From assembly GCA_009809945.1 (NCBI GenBank), contig WTPW01002142.1, positions 37,320 to 101,319 on the forward strand: DNA of 64,000 bases. The letters run 5' to 3'. The position numbers and the translations under genes are program-made. Shown piece after piece: positions 37,995 through 48,892 of this stretch; within the stretch, counting starts at the first letter, position 1; each line of letters begins with the position of its first letter. This stretch comes from Gigaspora margarita (taxonomy: Eukaryota > Glomeromycota > Glomeromycetes > Diversisporales > Gigasporaceae). The notes beneath the pieces were generated by a model that did no database searches, was not told where the DNA came from, and worked only from the letters and a program-made list of their open reading frames with translations.

Positions 37995-38691
37995 TAGTAC
38001 AAAAATTGGATTAAAATTTTACTAATTTTGCACAAAATGAAAATGTAACTTCATCAAAAACAAATATTTTTCGATTTTAAGATAAGAATTATATATAAAA
38101 ACATGTTTTGAACAACTTTATTTAATTAGCGGAAGTAGATTACCTTATAAGAAAATGGGTTATCTATGTATTAAAGTTAAAATTTTTGGGTTTTCAATAT
38201 AAAACCTTTTTTTCTTATTAGGTAACCTACTTTGGGCTTTTAAGCAAAGTTGTTTAGCATGAAATTTTATTCACAATTAAAGTTAAAGCATGCTTTTTTG
38301 AACCTTTTGCTAAGTGAAAAATGGGTTAAAGTTAGAAAAAATTTTTTTAAAAAATTTTTTTTCTAACTTTAACAGAACTTCAGACATTTCTCTTATAGGT
38401 TATAACTGATCTGCACAAATTTTAAGAGTTTTGCTATCTCTAAAATCAAGTAAATTTGCTAAAAATTCAATTATTATTTTAAGTTTTTATATCATATTAA
38501 TTTGCTAAAAACTAAATTATTATTTTAACTTTTGAAAACTTTAATATTATCTCTATGAGTTCTTGATCAAATTTAATAAAAATTTTTTATTTGAATTCTA
38601 TAGATTCATAGAATTAAAATAAAAAAATTTTCATCAAAATTGGTCAAGAACTTATAGAGATATCTTTGATAAAAGTTCCTATAAACAATTT

Positions 38692-39355
38692 TTTTTTTTT
38701 TTTTTTTAAATTTCTTCGGGCGTACACCCGAAGCCGCGTGTTTGCAGTCTTTTTATTAAGGTCATTAGTCATGGGACCCAACTGGGCCCTACATTTATTT
38801 GTACATTTGTAACGATCTACATATGTTCAACTATTACTAATTTTAAGTTCTGCCGTGGCTAACCGGCTAAGCCAACCTATTTTTAATTCCAGCCGAACCT
38901 AATCAGCTGACCCATTTACCACCGGGGATTTAACCGGAACTAACCAAGTAATTCTTATACCAACTGAACCTAATCAGCTGACCCATTTACAACCGGGGAT
39001 TTAACCGGGACTTTATTCCAACCGAACTCAATCGGCCGACCCATTTACAACCGGAGGATTTTACCGGGACTATCCAAGTATTCTTAAGAGGGAACCGGAA
39101 CTAGCAGTAGACGAGTTCGACCAGACTCCAACTCCCATTCCAAATTTTCTAGAAGTTTTTTACCCCTGAGGCCACACATAGCAGAAAGGAACTTGAGGAC
39201 CAAAGACCCCGTTAGAGCAAGTTACACAACATCTATCCGAAATATCCCGAGAGCCTTTATCAAGACAAACCTGACATGTGGCTGAGCTGTCCAAACATGG
39301 TCCTAGCATCCTAATTCAAGTCATCTTTCACATGATCGTGTGTAGTTATTTTGCC
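38692..39355 (-). mobile_element. Non-LTR retroposon with GC-rich body and 3' hairpin
   Basis: Exact 14-bp duplication CCTATAAACAATTT (38678-38691, 39356-39369). A T-tract at 38692-38708 is the minus-strand poly-A tail, preceded by a 3' hairpin CTTCGGGTGTACGCCCGAAG. The other arm of the giant foldback (about 40935-40945) retains the empty site. The body contains three imperfect repeats of about 57 bp (GACCCATTTACAACCGGGGA, 38891-39070). No coding frame or convincing Pol III promoter pair, so it may be a LINE 3' end or a SINE. Confidence 0.82.
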
Positions 39356-41215
39356 CCTATAAACAATTTCAATATAGCTTCTTTGTAATATTTTTTTGCG
39401 TTTTCAAAATAACTCACCGTTTGGTGATGATTTACAAGAAATTTTATAATAAGACTTGTAGCGCATATTATAGACTAATAGAATCCCAAATTTCATAAAA
39501 AAGTATTAAAAACTTGTGAAAATATTAATGTTTTTGTAAATTTGGATATATAGGTTTTTGCAAGTTTTCCTCTAAACTTCAAATGCTTCTGGAAGCACTT
39601 TCTCAAAATGAAACCTCCAAAAAGTGACTAAGTAAGTTGATAAAAATAGGTATTTGTAAGTCTTCAGTTAAAATTTTATCAAAAACGGGTTAATATTGAT
39701 GATGTTATAATGCTTTTTCAATTTGTTTCCAGATTTAGGATTTTCTAAAATTTTCAATTTTAATGAAAACAGAAAAATTACTATCACAGGCTAGATTTTC
39801 ACAAGTTCAAATAAAACAAGTTACTGCGCATTAAGTAAACTTTTAGAGCATATAATTGACTAATAGAATCTCAATTTTTATAAAAAAATCTTCAAAACTC
39901 TTGAAGATATTAACATTTTTATAAATTTAGATGCATATATTTTCGCAAGTTTTCTCTATATTCAAATGTTTCTAAAAGCACTTTCTCATAATAAAACCTT
40001 CAAAACATGACTAAGTAAGTTGGTATAATAGGTATTCGAGAGTTTTTAGTTAAAATTTTATCAAAAAACGGATTAATATTGATGAAGATATTTAGATTTT
40101 TCGTTTGCAACTAGATTCGAATTTCTCTCAATTTTGGTATATAATATATGTTTTTGGAAATAGAAAAAATCTTTCATCAAAGATATCTTTATGAGTTCTT
40201 GACCAAATTCGATAAAAAATTTTTTCTTTGAATTCTACAAATATATAGAATTCAAATAAAAAAATTTTCATCAAATTTGATCAAGAACTCATAGAGATAT
40301 CTTTGATGAAAGATTCTTCTATTTACAAAAAATATATTATAAAAAAGCTGTGCCAAATGAAAAATAGCTATTATGGAATGAATATTTAATCAAATAACTT
40401 GAAATTTTAGAAAGAAAAATTTCAATCTATACTATATTGATTTATTAGTACACAGTAACTTGTTTCATTTGAACTTGTAAAAATTTAGCCTGTGATGGTA
40501 ATTTTTCTGTTTTTATCAAAATTGAAAATTTTAAAAAATCTCAAATCTGAAAGCAAATTGAAAAATCATCATAACTCATCAATATTAATCCGTTTTTAAT
40601 AAAATTTTAACTAAAGACTTTTGAATACCTATTTTATCAACTTACTTAGTTACATTTTGAGATTTCATTTTGAGAAAGTGCTTCTGGAAGCATTTGAAGT
40701 TTAGGAGAAAACTTGTAAAAACCTATATCTGAATTTACAAAAACATTAATATCTTCATGAGTTTTCAATACTTTTTTATGAAATTTGAGATTCTATTAGT
40801 CCATGATATGCGCTACAAATCTTGTTATAAAATTTTTTTAGTTAGCATAGTAAAATTTCTTGTAAATCATCATCAAACAGTGGGTTATTTTAAAAATACA
40901 AAAAAAAACATATTACAAAAAAGCTGTATTGAAATTGTTTACAGGAACTTTCATCAAAGATATTTCTATGAGTTCTTAACCAATTTTGATAAAAATTTTT
41001 TTATTTTAATTCTATGAATCCATATAATTCAAATAAAAAAAATTTTATTAAATTTGATCAAGAACTTATAGAGATAATATTAAAGTTTTCAAAAGTTAAA
41101 ATAATAATTTAGTTTTTAGCAAATTACTATAAAAACTTAATGTAATAATTGAATTTTTAGCAAATTACTTGATTTTAGAGATAGCAAACCCCTTAAAATT
41201 TGTGCAGATCAGTTA

Positions 41216-41976
41216 CATCAGAAAAATAAATAAGGCGCAGATCTGCACAAATCTGCGACCCTAGAAAATTTTAGCAAATTTTGTAATAACTTGTGATCCA
41301 GCAGTCCAAACTTAATGATTTTGGTACCATTCGATTCGTCTCGATGAGCCGGATCGATGGTACCAAAATTGTTGAATTTCAATTACTATAACACAAGAAA
41401 AGCCCAGTTAAGTAAATTTAATAAACATCGAATGATCTTGCCAACCAGTGGTCCAAATTTAATGATTTGGTACCATTCGATTCCTCTCGATGAGACGGTT
41501 CGAATAGTACCAAAAATGTCAAAATTGGATCACTGGTTAACAAGTTATTCACAAAAAATGATTTGCGGCGCAGTTCTTCGCAAAAATTTAAAATTTTTTT
41601 TAAATTTCTGCACAGAACTGCACTGCAAATCGTTTTTTGCGAATAACTTGTTAACCCGTAATCCAATTTTGACATTTTTGGTACTGTTCGAACTGTCTCA
41701 TCAAGAGGAATCGAATGATACCAAAATCATTAAATTTGGACTACTGGTTGGTAAGATCATTCGATGTTTATAAAATTTACTCAAATAGAATTTCTTGTGT
41801 TCTAGTAATTAAAATTTAACGATTTTGGTACCATTCGATCTGGCTCATCGAAACAAATTGAATGGTACTAAAATCGTTAAGTTTGGACTGCTAGATCACA
41901 AGTTATTGCAAAATTTGTTAAAATTTTTTAGGGTCGCAGATTTGTGCAGATCTGCGCCTTATTTATTTTCTCGATG
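41216..41976. mobile_element. TA-flanked foldback element carrying GTCTC/GAGAC hairpins
   Basis: Ends CATCAGAAAAATAAATAAGG and CCTTATTTATTTTCTCGATG; TA at 41214-41215 and 41977-41978. Comparison with the left arm of the giant foldback (GATCAGTTATAACC, inverted) shows the empty site. It contains four GGTACCATTCGA hairpin modules (41322, 41468, 41678, 41826). A 138-codon open frame over it is a by-product of the palindromes. Confidence 0.82.
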
Positions 41977-42509
41977 TATGACCTATATAAAAGATATCTG
42001 GAGTGCTGTTAAAGTTAGAAAATTTTTTTTTAAAAAAATTTTTTCTAATTTTAACCCATTTTTTGTTTAGTAAAAGGTTTGAGAAAGTGCATTTTGACTT
42101 TAATTACAAGTAAAATTTTATGCCAAACAACTTTGCTTAAAAGCCCAAAGTAGGTTACCTAATAAGAAAAAGATTTTATATTGAAACCCTAAAAATTTTA
42201 ACTTTAGTACATAGATAATACATTTTTCTTACAAGGTAATCTACTTCTGCCAATTAAATAAAGTTGTTCAGAGCATGTTTTTATTTATAATTCTTATTTT
42301 AAAATTAGAAATTTTTGTTTTTGATGAAGTTATATTTTTGTTTTATACAAAATCAGTAAAATTTTACTCTGATTTTTGTACTATCTTTTTCTTCTCCTTT
42401 TGTTCTATATTTCTGAAAATTTTAATTTTAAGTTGATATATAGACTTTGGAATATCATTTTTTCAAAGTTATAGTAATTTTATAAGTTTTTTTTTATAAT
42501 TTTATATAA

Positions 42510-43107
42510 AGTAAATAGGGGTATTGCGAGCCAGGGTGGTATTGTGGGCCAGCCAGATATCTTGTGATCTAGTTATCGAAATTGGATAAATTTTATACCA
42601 TTTGATTCGTCTTATTGAGACAAATTGAATGGTATAAATTTCATCCAATTCTGACCACTAGACTACAAGATATTATCATTTATACAAAAATTAAATTTTT
42701 GCATATATTTGATTATATTAGTAAAGTTGCAATTTTTTTGCATATTACCTTTAACGATCTTGGGATCCCGTGATTGGATTTTATTGATTTTGTACTTGTT
42801 AGAATCGTCTCACCGAGACGGTCATTTTGGTAGTAAAATCATCCAAAACGGACCAGTAGATCAAAAATTATTAGCTATCAATAATGCCCCACAATACCTC
42901 CATCCTCTTTAAAATCTAGTTTTTATATTCTATTTGTGTACTAATTATTTATATACCTAAACCTATATATGATTTAAAGATTTTTTTAAATAATTTATTC
43001 TTTATTAAGCATATAGTTCAAATAATAAAAATTGTATAAAAATCTATTTGTTATTAAAAAGTTTTATTAGTAGAAACTTTAACTAGCCCACAATACCCCC
43101 ATTTACC
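42510..43107. mobile_element. Inverted-repeat element with 8-bp duplication
   Basis: Ends AGTAAATAGGGGTATTG and CAATACCCCCATTTACC, flanks TTATATAA (42502-42509) and TTATAAAA (43108-43115). It is absent from the corresponding place in the left arm of the giant foldback. It contains two GTCTY/RAGAC hairpin modules (42560-42675 and 42751-42885). Confidence 0.78.
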
Positions 43108-43219
43108 TTATAAAAAATTTATAAACTGATTATTAATTGATTATTACCTGTTATTTCTAAAAATATAAGTATGATCTGCAATTTGCATCTGGAACAAAAA
43201 TGGTAGCCCAGATTGAAAT

Positions 43220-43645
43220 TAGTGTTCCGCAAAAAAGGATCCGAATGGATCCGAATGGATCCAGTATTTTTAATGGGTATGAAAGTAGCATTTCACAAAG
43301 GGTACCAGAATTGAAACTGTACATATAATTAATATGACAAATACACTACTAGCATTAGGCTCCGCTTGTCTCTCACATGTGTCTGTAGCTAGTGGCAGTC
43401 CTTCAAACTTGCTACACAAACCGGATCTGGATCCAGGCCCAGATCCGGATCCGGGTTATGCGGCGAGTTTGAAGGACTGCTACTGGCTACAGATGCACAT
43501 GAGAGACAAGTGGAGCCTGTTGCTACTAGTGTATTTGTCATATTAATTATATGTACAGTTTCAGTTCTGGTACCCTTTGTGAAATGCTACTTTCATACCC
43601 ATTAAAAATACCGGATCCATTCGGATCCTTTTTTGCGGAACACTA
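43220..43645. mobile_element. hAT-like GC-rich foldback MITE
   Basis: Ends TAGTGTTCCGCAAAAAAGGA and TCCTTTTTTGCGGAACACTA with exact 8-bp duplication ATTGAAAT (43212-43219, 43646-43653). The left arm of the giant foldback (ATTTCAATCTGGGCT near 37353) shows the empty site. The loop has GGATCTGGATCC-rich repeats. The 70-codon frame inside is not a gene. Confidence 0.9.
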
Positions 43646-43727
43646 ATTGAAATTGATATCTGGACTAGCCCAATTGACAACTGGCCAAATTTGCATCTAG
43701 GCTATAACATATATATATATATATATA

Positions 43728-44128
43728 GGAACAATTAACCTATTGTTAATTTTTACGTAGCAATAGTAAAAAGTAAATTATGAATTATTTATTTTTTAAA
43801 ACCTGTATATATATAAAGTATCACCTGTAGATTTATAATCCTATTTTTTTTTGTTCTTTGGTATTATTATGCAGCACTCTAAGGCCATTATAGTTCTAAC
43901 TTTAAAAAGGATATACATAAAATATTTGTTTATTATCAAAAAATTATATACTAGTATTAAATCAAAAAAAATGGCTGTAACAATTTATTATTCTGTTAAA
44001 AAAAAAGTAGCACTAATTGAACATTTAATAATAGTTATTCTTGAAGCAATTAAAGCTAAAAAAAATAAATATGAAGCATTCATTAAATACCTTTGTTATG
44101 CATTCAATTAAATAGTATTCTATATATG
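43728..44128. other. AT-rich stretch, nothing recognised
   Basis: A Lys/Ile-rich frame at 43851-44111 is likely chance. Confidence 0.4.
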
Positions 44129-44136
44129 GTGTGCAC

Positions 44137-44416
44137 CAGTGTTGTACATTTTGGCTGTCCACAGCCTTTTTTGGCTTGTCCACGTCCAAAATTGTCCAAA
44201 CGTCCAAAATTGTCCAAAGCTTGTCCAGGCTTTAATAATTAATAAATCTATCTAAAAAATATATAACTATATATTTTTTTAGGTGCTGAACACATTCTAG
44301 TTAAAATTAAAATAGGTTGTCTTAATAAAATTTTAAGTAATTTTACTTTATTTAATTGTCCAAAATTGTCCAAAATTGTCCAAGTCATTGTCCAAGGCTG
44401 TCCCGTGACAACACTA
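44137..44416. mobile_element. hAT-like MITE with GTCCAAAATT subterminal repeats
   Basis: Ends CAGTGTTGTACATTTTGG and its partner (TAGTGTTGTCACGGG read inward from the right), exact 8-bp duplication GTGTGCAC (44129-44136, 44417-44424). Repeats of GTCCAAAATT cluster near both ends, as expected of hAT transposase-binding arrays. Confidence 0.92.
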
Positions 44417-44424
44417 GTGTGCAC

Positions 44425-44984
44425 TATTTTCGGGATGCGTATAGTATTATTTTGAAACCAAGTATACTATTTTTAAAAGATGTGATTTTCAAAATAATGC
44501 CCATGATCATTATTTCGCAGTAATATAGTAAAATAGTAATTATTAATAATTAGTAATAATTGACAGATATAAGATTAAAAATTACAAATTATAATTCTAA
44601 TTAATACTATTATACTATATACTTATTTTTAAATGTTTTATAGGTTTTCACAAGTTTTCAAGATAGACTAGTTGTGGGCAGAAAAATTTTACTATCATAT
44701 GACTAAAGATTATTTCCAATCTAGTATGATTATATATAAGAATGAAATTATTTTGGGTTCTAAAACCCAAAATTAAAATTTGAAGACAAAATTGTTTTTG
44801 ATATTTTACTTAAAAGATGAAATTATTTGATACTTTTTTTTAAATAGAAGAAATTATAAGGAATTATTTATATAAATTTTATTTGCTCTTCCTTATACAA
44901 ATTTTTAATTTTCTTTAATAAAAATGAAATAGGTCTTCTTCAAAAATCAATTTCGGTAGTATTACTAGGTACAATTTATTCTAT
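44425..44984. other. AT-rich stretch, nothing recognised
   Basis: No terminal repeats or coding pattern seen. Confidence 0.4.
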
Positions 44985-47100
44985 CTCATATCAAAAATAA
45001 AAAATTTTAAAACTTTGAGTGAAGATTTCTCAAAAACTATCTGACTAAATTCAATAAAATATTTTTATTTTGATTCTATAAATTCATAGAATTCAAACAA
45101 AAAAATTTTTATAGAATTTAATTAGATAGTTGTCAAGATATATTTGCTCAAAGTTAAAGAAAGTCTATCAAAATAAAAGCTGCACCAAAGTTTTTAAAAC
45201 TTTGAACAAAATTATCTTGACAACTGTCCAATCAAATTCAATAAACTTTTTTTTATTTGAATTCTATAAACTTATAGAATTAAAATAAAAAGGCATTCAT
45301 TAAATTTAATCAAATGGTTGTCAAGTTATCTTTGTTCAAAGTTTTAAAAACTTTGGTGCAACTTTTATTTTAATAGATATTTTATTTTTATTTAACTTTT
45401 AGTAAAGATTTCTTGACAACCATCTGACTAAATTTGATTAATTTTTTTTTTATTTTAATTCTATAAATTCATAGAATTCAAATAAAAAAAAAGTTTATCG
45501 AATTTAGTTATATGGTTGTCAAAAAATTTTACTCAAAGTTAGAAAAAAATCAAACCGTCTATTAAAATAAAAGCTGTGCCAAAGTTTTTTAAAACTGTAA
45601 GTAAAAATATCTTGACAACTGTACAATCAAATTTGATGAACTTTTTTATTTAAATTCTATAAATTCACAGAATTCAAATAAAAAAAAGTTCAATGAATTT
45701 GGTTAGAAAGTTGTTAAGATATCTTTGCTCAAAGTTTTAAAAAACCTTTGGTACAGCTTTTATTTTGTTTTTTTTTTGTTTTTTTTTTTTAAGGTAAGGC
45801 CTTGCTCATATCTTTATTGGGTAATTTATATAAGAGGATATCTAATAGTAACAACTTAAATTGTACAATAACAAATATATATAAATTATATTTAAGAATA
45901 AAAGCTCAAACTAATTTATTTGCAACCTAAAACTACTAGAATGGTCAAGATTTATCTAGATTGGGATAGTTAAAATGTGATTAGTGGGAATACTGTATTT
46001 GATCCACATAGTAGACCAGATACTGATTTTGTGGAGTGCTTGATCTATTAGCAATTATGTATTGTAGTTTGAGTATAGATAATTAGGAAGTTCATAGAGC
46101 TTTTATTTTTATAAATATTTTGATTTTGCTTTAATTTTGAACAAAAATTTCTCAACAACTATCTGACTAAATTTGATAAATTTTTTTATTTTAAAATTCT
46201 ATAAATTCTTAAAATTCAAATAAAAAAAAGTTTATTGAATTTAGTCAGATAGTTGTCAAAATATCTTTGCTCGCTCAAAGTTAGAGAAAATAAATCAAAA
46301 TTATCAAAATAAAAGTTGTACCAAATTTTTTTTAAAACTTTGAGCAAAGATATCTTGACAACTGTCCAATCAAATTTAATGAACTTTTTTTTATTTGAAT
46401 TCTATAAATTCATAGAATTCAAATAAAAAAATGTTTAATAAATTTGGTTAGATAGTTGTTAAGATATCTTTGCTCAAAGTTTTAAAAAAAACTTAGGCAT
46501 AGCTTTTATTTTGATAAATGTTTTGATTTTTCTCCAACTTTGTCTCAACAACAATCTGACTAAATTCAATAAATTTTTTTTATTTTAAAATTCTATAAAT
46601 GCATAGAAGTCAAATAAAAAATGATTATTAAATTTAGTCAAATAGTTGCCAAGATATCTTCGCTCAAAGTTAGAAAAATATCAAAACTTATATTAAAATA
46701 AAAGCTGTACCTAAGTTTTTTTAAAACTTTGAGCAAAGATATCTTGACAACTGTCCAATCAAATTCGATGAATTTTTTTTTATTTTAATTCTATAAATTT
46801 ATAGAATTCAAATAAAAAACATTTAATAAATTTGGTTAGATAGTTGTTAAAATATCTTTGCTTGAAGTTTTAAAAAAAACTTTGGCACAGCTTTTATTTT
46901 GATAGACATTTTGATTTTTCTCTAACTTTGAGTAAAGATTTTTCAACAAACATCTAACTAAATTTGATGAATTTTTTATTTTAAAATTTTATAAATTCTT
47001 AGAATTCAAATAAAAAAAAGTTTATTAAATTTAGTCAGATGATTGTCAAGATATCTTTATTCAAAGTTAGAAAAAAATCAAAACGTTTATTAAAACATTA
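44985..47100. repeat. Tandem array, period about 390 bp, of paired hairpins
   Basis: About 4.5 units with phase marks GCTTTTATTTT at 45363, 45755, 46100, 46501 and 46891; subtracting the inserted retroposon restores an even period. Each unit holds two palindromes centred on ATTCTATAAATTCATAGAAT with arms such as TTGACAACTGTCCAATCAAA. No coding sequence. Confidence 0.82.
45767..46097 (-). mobile_element. Short retroposon (SINE-like), copy 2
   Basis: Matches 30725-31009 (GGCCTTGCTCATATCTTTAT, TTTGATCCACATAGTAGACC). It has a T-rich tail at left and a 12-bp duplication AGCTTTTATTTT (45755-45766, 46098-46109). It extends about 60 bp further 5' than copy 1, so copy 1 is 5'-truncated relative to it. 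Confidence 0.8.
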
Positions 47101-48135
47101 GCAAATTTAAAAGAATGTAATATTTCAGAATAATTTACAAAATGTAAAAAAACTATAATATTACATAAAATATTTTAAAAACTTGCACAATATATAAATT
47201 ATGAAATATTAAATAAGATATTTCAAAATATTTCAAAATTTCTTACATAATATTTCAAATATTTAAAAATATTTGAAATATTAAAAAAATGTGAGTAACG
47301 AATTATTAAACTAACCATCAATATTCTAGAAATTTAAATTAGACTATTCAATGAATTCTTCTTATAAACTTAAATATGAGCATAAGTTCACATTAGTTTG
47401 AAATAAATTGAATTAAAATATTTAATATATTAAATAAGATGAATAGGAAAATTGCAATTAAATATTCGAACTACAAAAATCAATATTTTCATAATAAATT
47501 AGAATTCTTTTAAATGTTGCTCAATATATCAAATTTTTAAGTATATATCAGATATATAAACAACTTTTATTCATACTAAATTTATTGATATGTAAGGGCT
47601 TATTAGAAGCGAATAAAAAGTTTTTAATAAGTAAAATTTTTACCTTTTTAGAAATTTAATCGTAGGTCTAATAATTAATTAAATAAATCTTTTTCGCAAC
47701 ATTACGAGACTATTAACAGTAATAAACAAAGTAAACAATAGTCAAAAATAAATAGTAAGCGTCAACTAATGTGAAATATATTTAAAATATTTTGAAATAA
47801 ATAGAATCATATTTATTTACTTCAAATACCGAGTTAAAATATTTATTATTAAATAATGAATATTTCGAATAACATCTAAGCAGTATGAAATGTATTATAA
47901 AAATTGATAAAATTTAAATACAATTCAATTAAATTTGAAGATTTTGATTCAGTTTATTCTAAGTCATTTATTATTTAATAAAATATTTAATTTTGATATT
48001 TAATTTTTCTATAATATTCGCAACATTTCGAAATAATTTTCAATTAGTTAAATTTTTCGAAGTTCATTACTATCTATTATCTATATAATTTAGTTATAAT
48101 TAATTTTATTTATTTCACAAATGTGCAAATATTTT
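47101..48135. repeat. AT-rich region with inverted-repeat arms
   Basis: GATATGTAAGGGCTTATTAG at about 47589 faces its inverted relative at about 48205-48231 (CTAATAAACCCCTTATATAT), and the arms extend outward on both sides. It looks like an old foldback. Frequent AAATATTTCAAAATATT motifs lie to its left. Confidence 0.5.
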
Positions 48136-48852
48136 AAAGCTTATATAATTTATTGGGCCAATGATTAACTTGCTAAAAAGATAAAAATTTTACTTTTGTT
48201 CATTTCTAATAAACCCCTTATATATCAATTACTTTAGTACTTATAAATATATTGAAAAAACCCCGATTATATAAAAATCTAGAATGCTTCTATGTAACAA
48301 TAGAATAATGCATGTTTGTGAAATTTTCTATAAATGGATATCATTTTAAAAGTATTTCGCTTATCCTAAATATAGTAATAAAAGGTTAAAAGAATAATAT
48401 TTTGATAAAGGCTAATACTTTAAGGAAGTTGCTATATTGTACATTGTTTTAACTAAATCAAATTTACTTTGAAGTAGTCAGGAGTTATTAAAGCTTATAA
48501 TTTATTGGGCCAACGATTGAGTTGCTAAAAAGGTAAAAATTTTACTTTTTTTCGCTTCTAATAAACCCCTTACATATCAATTACTTTAGTGCTTATAAAT
48601 ATATTGAAAACCCCAATTATATAAAAATCTAGAATGCTTCTATATAACTATAGAATAATGCACAATATGCATGTTCATGAAATTTTCTATAAATGGAAAT
48701 CATTTGATTTCAAGTAGATTAATTTATTTAAAAGAATTTTGCTTATCCTAAATATAGTAATAAAGGTTATAGTTTGATAGGGGCTAATACATTTAAGGAA
48801 GTCGCTTTATTGTGCATTGTAAATTTACTTTGAAGTAATCAGGAGTTATTAA
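48136..48852. repeat. Tandem duplication of about 358 bp
   Basis: 48136-48490 and 48491-48852 align throughout (TTTATTGGGCCAA, CTAGAATGCTTCTAT, CTTATCCTAAATATAGTAAT, CAGGAGTTATTAAA) with small indels. The first part of each unit is also inverted at 47589-47690. Confidence 0.85.
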
Positions 48853-48892
48853 AAACATTAAACAAGTATAGCGAAATATTTCTAATGTATTT

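Larger units (their letters stand above)
37289..43727. mobile_element. Giant 6.4-kb foldback (inverted repeat) with nested insertions
   Basis: GTTGTAGCCCAGATACAAAT at about 37300 faces CAAATTTGCATCTAGGCTAT at about 43686. The two arms stay alignable almost to a centre near 40240, for example at 37440/43150, 38170/42230, 38390/42000 and 38680/40935. The ends run into TATATA, so a TA target is likely but cannot be proved. Later insertions lie at 37579-37994, 38692-39355, 41216-41976, 42510-43107 and 43220-43645. The inner part starts at 38383 and stops at 42012 with AGAACTTCAGACAT-type ends of the AGRACYCC superfamily. No transposase frame was seen. Confidence 0.82.

Noticed and set aside
38692-39355. 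tRNA-type A box (TGGCTTAGCCGG) as evidence for a SINE
   Set aside because: On the minus strand the A-box-like motif lies 3' of the only B-box-like motif, so the order is wrong for a Pol III promoter.
41357-41773. 138-codon open frame
   Set aside because: Lies across GTCTC/GAGAC palindromes of a TA-flanked element, with a mirror frame on the other strand. It is a symmetry by-product.
43334-43546. 70-codon frame with Pro/Asp repeats
   Set aside because: Inside a hAT-like foldback MITE, built from GGATCC repeats.
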